A DNA stretch of 36,153 nucleotides. Origin: Oscillospiraceae bacterium. Its GTDB lineage: Bacteria; Bacillota; Clostridia; Oscillospirales; Acutalibacteraceae. Under the pieces are notes generated by a model, which worked only from the letters and a program-made list of their open reading frames with translations, did not search any database and was not told where the DNA came from. Below, piece by piece: positions 15,122 through 20,377 of the stretch (position 1 is the stretch's first letter; each line of letters opens with the position of its first letter). A program made the translations under genes and the position numbers. The stretch is taken from contig SVPZ01000027.1 of NCBI GenBank assembly GCA_015065605.1, forward strand, positions 1-36,153, read 5' to 3'.

Positions 15122-16090
15122 ATGACGCATAATATTGAAATTTTCGGTATAGAACTTACCGTAAAAGAAGTGGCATTTACAATTGGCAATTGGAGTATTT
15201 ATTGGTATGGTATAATTATCGGTGTAGGTTGTTTACTTGCTCTTATTTACGGTATGAAATTTGCTCCGAGATTTAATCTTGATAGAGATAAAATGCTCGA
15301 CGTTGTTATAGTTACCATTCCCGTTGCCGTTCTTTGCGCAAGACTTTATTACTGTATCTTTGATAACGAAACGGGCGACAGAATCGATTCTTTTAGAGAG
15401 TTTTTCGGAATAGGTACGGGCGCAGGATTTTCGGGTCTGGCTATATACGGCGGTATAATAGGCGCATTCCTTTGCGGTGCATTGATGTGTAAAATCAAAA
15501 AGGTTAAAATGCTTGATATGTTTGATCTTGCCGCTGTAGGTTTTCTTATCGGTCAGGCAATAGGCCGTTGGGGAAACTTTATAAACCAAGAGGCTTACGG
15601 CACCGTTACGGGCAGCAGTTGGTGGGGTATGCAAAGCGAAGTAACAAGAATGGACCCCGACATATACGCTCTTGGCGGCGGACTTGTTCATCCCTGCTTT
15701 TTATATGAATCGCTTTGGTGTTTAATCGGCTTTATTTTACTCAATCATTTAAGTAAAAAACGTAAATTCAGCGGACAAATCTTCTTAATGTACGGCGTTT
15801 GGTACGGCTTCGGCAGATTCTTTATTGAATCAATTCGAACCGACCAGCTTACCTGGGGCGGTAGCAGAATACCGATTTCTATGGTTGTATCAGGCTTCGC
15901 CTTTGTTGTTTGTCTTATTATGCTTTTTGTTTTGAATAAGAAAACCAAGTTAGAGGCTGAGGCTGTTCCTTATGAATCGTTATTCAACGTTGACGATGAA
16001 AAAGATGAAATAACAGAAGAAACAGCAGACGAAACTGAAGAAATCGAAGATGAAGTATTGGAGGAAACCGATAATGGCACAGATAATTGA
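15122..16090 (+). CDS. lgt: Prolipoprotein diacylglyceryl transferase
   Basis: Lgt transfers diacylglycerol from phosphatidylglycerol to the lipobox cysteine of prolipoproteins, in the cytoplasmic membrane. The 322-residue protein is polytopic and has the signature IGRWGNFINQEAYG (R149, N152), the FLYESLWCLIGF segment and the WYGFGRFFIESIRTDQL motif. The loop usually read as GG-x-x-H-GG is SGLAIYGG here (Y109). Tyr at this place occurs, from memory, in other Clostridia. Unusually, residues about 285-322 form a strongly acidic Glu/Asp/Thr tail of roughly 40 residues beyond the last membrane segment. The tail-encoding DNA holds the folD ribosome site. ATG at 15122 follows GAAAGGAATTT. Confidence 0.93.
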   Translation: MTHNIEIFGIELTVKEVAFTIGNWSIYWYGIIIGVGCLLALIYGMKFAPRFNLDRDKMLDVVIVTIPVAVLCARLYYCIFDNETGDRIDSFREFFGIGTGAGFSGLAIYGGIIGAFLCGALMCKIKKVKMLDMFDLAAVGFLIGQAIGRWGNFINQEAYGTVTGSSWWGMQSEVTRMDPDIYALGGGLVHPCFLYESLWCLIGFILLNHLSKKRKFSGQIFLMYGVWYGFGRFFIESIRTDQLTWGGSRIPISMVVSGFAFVVCLIMLFVLNKKTKLEAEAVPYESLFNVDDEKDEITEETADETEEIEDEVLEETDNGTDN

Positions 16091-16925
16091 CGGAAAAATG
16101 GTTGCGGCTTTTGTTAAAGGTAACGCGGCTGATGAAGTAAAGGTACTTAAAGAAAAGGGAATAGACGTATGTCTTGCGGTAATTTTAGTGGGTAATGACC
16201 CTGCTTCTACCGTTTACGTTGCAAATAAACGTAAAGACTGCGATCAGCTTAACATAGTATCAAAGGAATATGCTCTTCCCGAAACAACCACTATGGAAGA
16301 ACTTCTTAATTTGATAGACGAACTTAATAACGACAAAGACGTTCACGGTATTCTTTGTCAGTTGCCTCTGCCTCGTCACCTCGATGAAAATAAGGTTCTT
16401 AATGCGATTTCTCCCGTTAAGGACGTAGATGCTTTCCATCCCGAAAACGTCGGCAGAATAATGATGGGTAAATATGACTTTCTGCCTTGTACTCCTGCAG
16501 GTATTATGGAAATGCTTAAATATTATAATATTGATGCACAGGGTAAAAACTGCGTTGTAATCGGACGTTCTAATATAGTAGGTAAGCCTATGGCTATGCT
16601 TATGCTTCACGCTAACGCTACCGTTACAATTTGCCATTCTAAAACAAAGAATTTGGCCCACATTTGCAAAACTGCCGATATACTTATTGCCGCAGTCGGC
16701 AGAGCTGATTTTGTAACCGCCGATATGGTTAAGGAAGGCGCTGTGGTTATCGACGTTGGAATTAACAGAAATGAAAACGGAAAACTTTGCGGTGACGTTA
16801 AATTCGAAGAAGTAAGCAAAATTGCTTCTATGATTACTCCCGTTCCCGGTGGCGTAGGTCCTATGACAAGGGCTATGCTTATGTGCAACACCGTTACTGC
16901 CGCTAAAAAACAAAACGGTATTTAA
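16074..16925 (+). CDS. folD: Bifunctional methylenetetrahydrofolate dehydrogenase/cyclohydrolase
   Basis: FolD interconverts 5,10-methylene-, methenyl- and 10-formyl-tetrahydrofolate in one-carbon metabolism. The 283-residue product has the substrate-site motif STVYVANKRKDC (Y48 and catalytic K54), CQLPLPRHLDENKV, DVDAFHPENVGRI, PCTPAGIMEML, the NADP-binding VVIGRSNIVGKPMAMLM, and PVPGGVGPMTRAMLM near the end. Length is standard. I place the start at the ATG at 16074 rather than an upstream in-frame ATG at 16050, because GGAGG at 16060-16064 serves it and the protein then begins MAQIIDGK as usual. The gene overlaps lgt by 17 bases in another frame. Confidence 0.96.
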   Translation: MAQIIDGKMVAAFVKGNAADEVKVLKEKGIDVCLAVILVGNDPASTVYVANKRKDCDQLNIVSKEYALPETTTMEELLNLIDELNNDKDVHGILCQLPLPRHLDENKVLNAISPVKDVDAFHPENVGRIMMGKYDFLPCTPAGIMEMLKYYNIDAQGKNCVVIGRSNIVGKPMAMLMLHANATVTICHSKTKNLAHICKTADILIAAVGRADFVTADMVKEGAVVIDVGINRNENGKLCGDVKFEEVSKIASMITPVPGGVGPMTRAMLMCNTVTAAKKQNGI

Positions 16926-16927
16926 GT

Positions 16928-17596
16928 ATGAAAAGAATAATTTCTCTTATTCTCGCGTTGCTTATTTTTTCCCTACCTGCTTTTGCGCAGACTTCTGATA
17001 AGGTAGATTTGATATCTTTGGACGGTGTTACCGTTTATGAGGTTGGCGACGAAGTGCTTGGTATGGACAAGGATGCCTTTAAAGAATACGTCAAAGAGAA
17101 TAATATTGTTTTTTACGGTATAGCCAACGATAACAGTTACGTTATAGAGGCAACCTGTAAAGAAACCTCTTTTTCAAGTTCGGTAAAGGATTTCAAAAAC
17201 ATTAAACTTTCTGATATCAAAGATTTTGCCGACAGCACTAAGATTTTAAATTATAATATAGAGCGTTTGGGAGATGCTGTTTATATTATCAGAGAAGTAA
17301 CGTCAGATGATCTTGCAGAGTCTTCAAAGGTAACGCAGTTTATTACCGTTAAACAAGGATTTGTTTATGTTATTTCCGTTATAAACAAAGAGGGCGCGGA
17401 GAAGGCTAAAAGCGTAGTAAGCAGTATCGTTTATAATTTTACCGAAACTCCTGCGCAAATATCCGTTTGGCATATAGTTATTGTGTCGGCGGCTATTGTT
17501 CTTGTTCTTTTGGTATTTATTTTTGTGGGTATAGCATTAATAAAAGATTTAAAGAAAAGAAACGCTAAAAACGAAGAAACTGCTGAAGAAGAGTAA
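16928..17596 (+). CDS. Exported, C-terminally membrane-anchored protein of unknown function
   Basis: This 222-residue protein is not one I recognise. It has a clear signal peptide (residues 1-20, ending PAFA before QTSDK), a soluble extracytoplasmic part of about 155 residues, one membrane segment (about 180-206) and a short charged cytoplasmic tail, KDLKKRNAKNEETAEEE. The ectodomain alternates strands and helices and has a single cysteine (C77). Its end (VTQFITVKQGFVYVISVINK, then AKSVVSSIVYNF) resembles small lipoprotein-type domains in which a strand pair is followed by a helix, but no catalytic motif stands out. It begins 2 bases after the folD stop without a strong ribosome site, and is followed 14 bases later by the HtrA-like gene. 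The two may work together at the membrane surface. Confidence 0.8.
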   Translation: MKRIISLILALLIFSLPAFAQTSDKVDLISLDGVTVYEVGDEVLGMDKDAFKEYVKENNIVFYGIANDNSYVIEATCKETSFSSSVKDFKNIKLSDIKDFADSTKILNYNIERLGDAVYIIREVTSDDLAESSKVTQFITVKQGFVYVISVINKEGAEKAKSVVSSIVYNFTETPAQISVWHIVIVSAAIVLVLLVFIFVGIALIKDLKKRNAKNEETAEEE

Positions 17597-17610
17597 AGGA
17601 GAACTTAGCT

Positions 17611-18789
17611 ATGGAAGAAAAAAATACTGAAACAACCGTTACTCAAAATAAAAACAAGAAAAGCTTAAACGTGGTAACAGTTTTAATTTGTTGCATACTT
17701 TCTCTTGTTATCGGTTTGTCAGGTGGATTTATTTCGGCTAAATATCTTATTTCTAAAATTCCTCAGCCGCAACAAAGCGGTGTTATTAATCAAAATCCTA
17801 CTAACGTTACAATTGCCGTTGATGAAAAATCAAACTCAAATATCGAGGCAGTAGCAAAAAAGGTTTCTCCGTGTGTGGTTTTTGTGCGCACAAGCGAAGC
17901 TGTGGATGACTTTTTCGGCGGAAACAGTGAAACCTCAGGCGAAGGAAGCGGTATTGTTTATTCAGAGGACGGATATATCATAACCAACTATTCCGTTATC
18001 AAAAAGGCTACCGAAAACGCTCACATGAAGATTGAAGTTTTCTTTTCAGGTAACAAGAAAAAACCTCTTGAAGCCGAAATAGTAGGCTATAACATATCCT
18101 ATGACCTTGCGGTATTAAAGGTTGAAGCAACGGGACTTGTTCCGGTGGAAATCGCAGACGTAAAAAAAATAGCGGTAGGTCAATACGTTGCGGCAATAGG
18201 CTCTCCCGGTGGAATTGACTATATGGGTACCGTTACTTACGGTATAATAAGCGGTGTAAAAAGAACTGCAGGTACCTCTGCAAGTAACGAAACCTCTCTT
18301 TCGCTTATTCAGACCGACGCTATAATAGGTTTTAATTTTACGGGTGGCGCCCTTGTTAATATTAAGGGTGAACTTATAGGAATACCAAGTTCCAAAATTG
18401 TTGCCGAAAACGTTAACGGTATGGGCTTTGCAATACCTGCCGATAAGGTTATAGAGGTGTGCGAAAAGGTTATAGATAAGGGTGAAACTCCCGACCCGTA
18501 TATCGGCGTTACCTTCAGTGATTCCTGGACTGCGGAAAGACTTAAAGAATACGGCTATCCCGAAGGCGCCGTAGTAGGCAATATAGTTGAAGGCGGTCCC
18601 GCTGAAAACGCAGGTATCAAAAACGGTGATATTATTACCGAATTCGGCGCAACGGCTGTAAGCGACTACGAAGCGCTTAAGAAACTTATTTCCGAGTGTA
18701 AACCCGGTGATACCGTTTCGGTAAGATTCTACCGCTCTGGCAGATATTATAATACCGCAATTACGGTAGGCTCAAATAATGCTCAATAA
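17611..18789 (+). CDS. HtrA/DegP-like PDZ protein with substituted catalytic His and Ser
   Basis: The 392-residue protein follows HtrA architecture: a cytoplasmic N-terminus, a membrane segment (about residues 19-44), a low-complexity linker, a trypsin-like domain (about 75-285) and one PDZ domain (about 292-388). The protease core is recognisable throughout (EGSGIVYSEDGYIITNYSVI, YDLAVLKV, AAIGSPGG, QTDAIIGFNFTGGALVN, GMGFAIP). However, the histidine of the usual TNxHV motif is S128, and the serine of the usual GNSGGP motif is T244, aligned without gaps from QTDA. Only the aspartate (D165) remains. Proteolysis by the normal triad is therefore unlikely. A peptide- or wall-sensing or chaperone role is possible. 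ATG 17611 has AAAGGAGAA. A strong terminator follows. Confidence 0.9.
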   Translation: MEEKNTETTVTQNKNKKSLNVVTVLICCILSLVIGLSGGFISAKYLISKIPQPQQSGVINQNPTNVTIAVDEKSNSNIEAVAKKVSPCVVFVRTSEAVDDFFGGNSETSGEGSGIVYSEDGYIITNYSVIKKATENAHMKIEVFFSGNKKKPLEAEIVGYNISYDLAVLKVEATGLVPVEIADVKKIAVGQYVAAIGSPGGIDYMGTVTYGIISGVKRTAGTSASNETSLSLIQTDAIIGFNFTGGALVNIKGELIGIPSSKIVAENVNGMGFAIPADKVIEVCEKVIDKGETPDPYIGVTFSDSWTAERLKEYGYPEGAVVGNIVEGGPAENAGIKNGDIITEFGATAVSDYEALKKLISECKPGDTVSVRFYRSGRYYNTAITVGSNNAQ

Positions 18790-18825
18790 AATAAGTCCCA
18801 AGTAAAACTTGGGACTTATTTTTTT
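18788..18825. terminator. Bidirectional intrinsic terminator between convergent genes
   Basis: A perfect 13-bp stem, AATAAGTCCCAAG (18790-18802) with CTTGGGACTTATT (18808-18820) and a 5-base loop, is flanked by T residues on the right and A residues on the left. It can end both the plus-strand htrA-like transcript and the minus-strand operon that finishes at 18824. Confidence 0.93.
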
Positions 18826-19327
18826 ATGCGAATAATTTTACAATTTCGGGGATTATGTAGGTGGGGAGCGACATTATAATTCCGGCTGAAATAACTCCTG
18901 CGGTTATAACGGGAAACGCGTGTTTAATGCGTATATCCATAATGTCTGCTACAAGGGCACCCGTCCAACCGCCTGTTCCGGGAAGGGGGACGGCTACCAA
19001 TACGTAAAGTCCCCAAAGTTTGTATTTATGCTTTTTGCCTGCGTCGGCTTTTTTCTTTGCTCTTTCTTCGAGTTTTATGGCTATTTTTTTGAATAGCCTT
19101 GTTTTTTTCATCCATTCGAAAATCTTACGTATAAACAAAAGAATGAATGGAATAGGAAGCATATTTCCTATTACGCAAATAGGGAAGGCTATCCAAAAAT
19201 CGACGCCTAAAACTGCGGCGGCAATAAGTCCGCCACGTAGTTCCAAAACAGGCAACATTGAAATTATAAATATTGCAATTTCGGGTGGCATTTTGTCCTG
19301 AAAAAAGGCTGCCAACTGTTCTGCCAT
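18824..19327 (-). CDS. Small multidrug export family protein (COG2426-like)
   Basis: This 167-residue membrane protein matches the putative small multidrug export family. Signs are MLPVLELRGGLIAAAVLG near the N-terminus, FPICVIGNMLPIPFILLFIR, a basic cytoplasmic loop rich in Lys (about residues 75-100), YVLVAVPLPGTGGWTGALVA, and a last hydrophobic segment ending in PEIVKLF. The Pro/Gly-rich PLPGTGGW motif is the most characteristic part. Despite the family name, transport of drugs is not established. It is the last gene of the minus-strand operon, 18 bases after the MoCF-like gene. An AGAGG ribosome site precedes the ATG on the minus strand. Confidence 0.87.
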   Translation of the reverse strand: MAEQLAAFFQDKMPPEIAIFIISMLPVLELRGGLIAAAVLGVDFWIAFPICVIGNMLPIPFILLFIRKIFEWMKKTRLFKKIAIKLEERAKKKADAGKKHKYKLWGLYVLVAVPLPGTGGWTGALVADIMDIRIKHAFPVITAGVISAGIIMSLPTYIIPEIVKLFA

Positions 19328-19345
19328 AATTACATAACCTCTGCT

Positions 19346-20356
19346 TTATTGGTTAAAAATTTGTTTTACGTACTCGGTGATTTCTACACCGTTTTTAAGT
19401 GGCGTATATATAAGCATATATGCGAGAATTCCTATTATTATGAACATAAGTCCTATAATAATCCACATAATAATGCTTATGCCTTTATCTTTGGAAGAAG
19501 GCTTGTTTTCGTATTCTTCGTCATCGTCGTATTGCGCGTCGCTGTCTTCGGTATATACGAAATTGGTCGATGTATGTTCTTCGGGTTCCTTGGCGAAAAT
19601 ATCAAAGAAATTATCATCATTTTCGGGTATAATAACTTCTTTTATTTCATCCTCGTTGCTTGAAAATTCCTTTGTTTCGTCGGTAGTTTCAATATCGTTT
19701 GAAATATTCTCTTCGGTTTGATCAAATATTTCGTTTACTGTGGATAAAACGTCGTCGTTTTCATTATTTTCCGTATTCTCTGTTATATCGTCTTCGACGT
19801 CGACGATTTCCTCTTTCGGTTCCTCTTTAACCGTTTCATTTTCGTCCTGTTTTTCTTCAGGCATACTGTCGGGAGTGATAACCGAATCGGTTTCGGGAGT
19901 ACGGCTTACCGCAGAAATATATTGGAAAACCAAATTTTCGGCAATATCTTTTCTAAGGATTTTTTCGTCAGGCAAAAGAATGATGGATTGAGGACCGCTT
20001 TCAATAATACAACCCGAAAGAAGACCATCTGTACTCACAAGAGGAAGGGCTCCTTCAATAACAGTTGTGTTACTGCCGTCGATTATGCCGTATTCTTCAG
20101 CTGAAACATCAGTAAGCTGACGTCCTATAGCCTTACTTATAAGAAGATATAGTCCGTTTTGGCTGTTTAAATTTCCGACAACTATAATAACACGGCTTCT
20201 GTTTACCGCTTTAGAAAGACAACCTATCAGTTCTTTAGGAGAGGCGGTGGTGTTGTTTAATACTCTGCAGTGACAACAACCACCTAAATTAAATTCAAAT
20301 TCAAAATCTGAAGGAGTTTCGTGATAAATAATATCGATTTTTAAATTCTGCAACAT
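19346..20356 (-). CDS. MoCF-like domain protein with acidic linker and C-terminal membrane anchor
   Basis: The 336-residue product has an N-terminal alpha/beta domain (about residues 1-150). Its last part, VIEGALPLVSTDGLLSGCII followed by a segment ending SIILLPD, resembles the MoCF domain of CinA, where a similar strand pair ends in a LPG-type loop. The glycine-rich motif typical of active MoCF is degenerate (VVGNLNSQNG). A very acidic, probably disordered linker follows (about 155-290), then one membrane helix (about 293-316) and a 20-residue outer tail, assuming the domain is cytoplasmic. It starts 21 bases after the CinA-sortase-like gene and shares its domain-linker-anchor plan, so the two are probably functional partners or diverged paralogues. 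No named family can be assigned with confidence. Confidence 0.75.
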   Translation of the reverse strand: MLQNLKIDIIYHETPSDFEFEFNLGGCCHCRVLNNTTASPKELIGCLSKAVNRSRVIIVVGNLNSQNGLYLLISKAIGRQLTDVSAEEYGIIDGSNTTVIEGALPLVSTDGLLSGCIIESGPQSIILLPDEKILRKDIAENLVFQYISAVSRTPETDSVITPDSMPEEKQDENETVKEEPKEEIVDVEDDITENTENNENDDVLSTVNEIFDQTEENISNDIETTDETKEFSSNEDEIKEVIIPENDDNFFDIFAKEPEEHTSTNFVYTEDSDAQYDDDEEYENKPSSKDKGISIIMWIIIGLMFIIIGILAYMLIYTPLKNGVEITEYVKQIFNQ

Positions 20357-20377
20357 ATAATTATCTCCGATTTGTTA

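Noticed and set aside
16260-16913. A 217-codon minus-strand open frame within folD.
   Set aside because: The plus strand encodes a full FolD with all motifs; the antisense frame has no family signature or start signal.
17611-18789. Calling the HtrA-like gene a pseudogene.
   Set aside because: Full length, intact PDZ and fold motifs, a good ribosome site and its own terminator. Only catalytic residues differ, which fits a pseudoenzyme better than decay.
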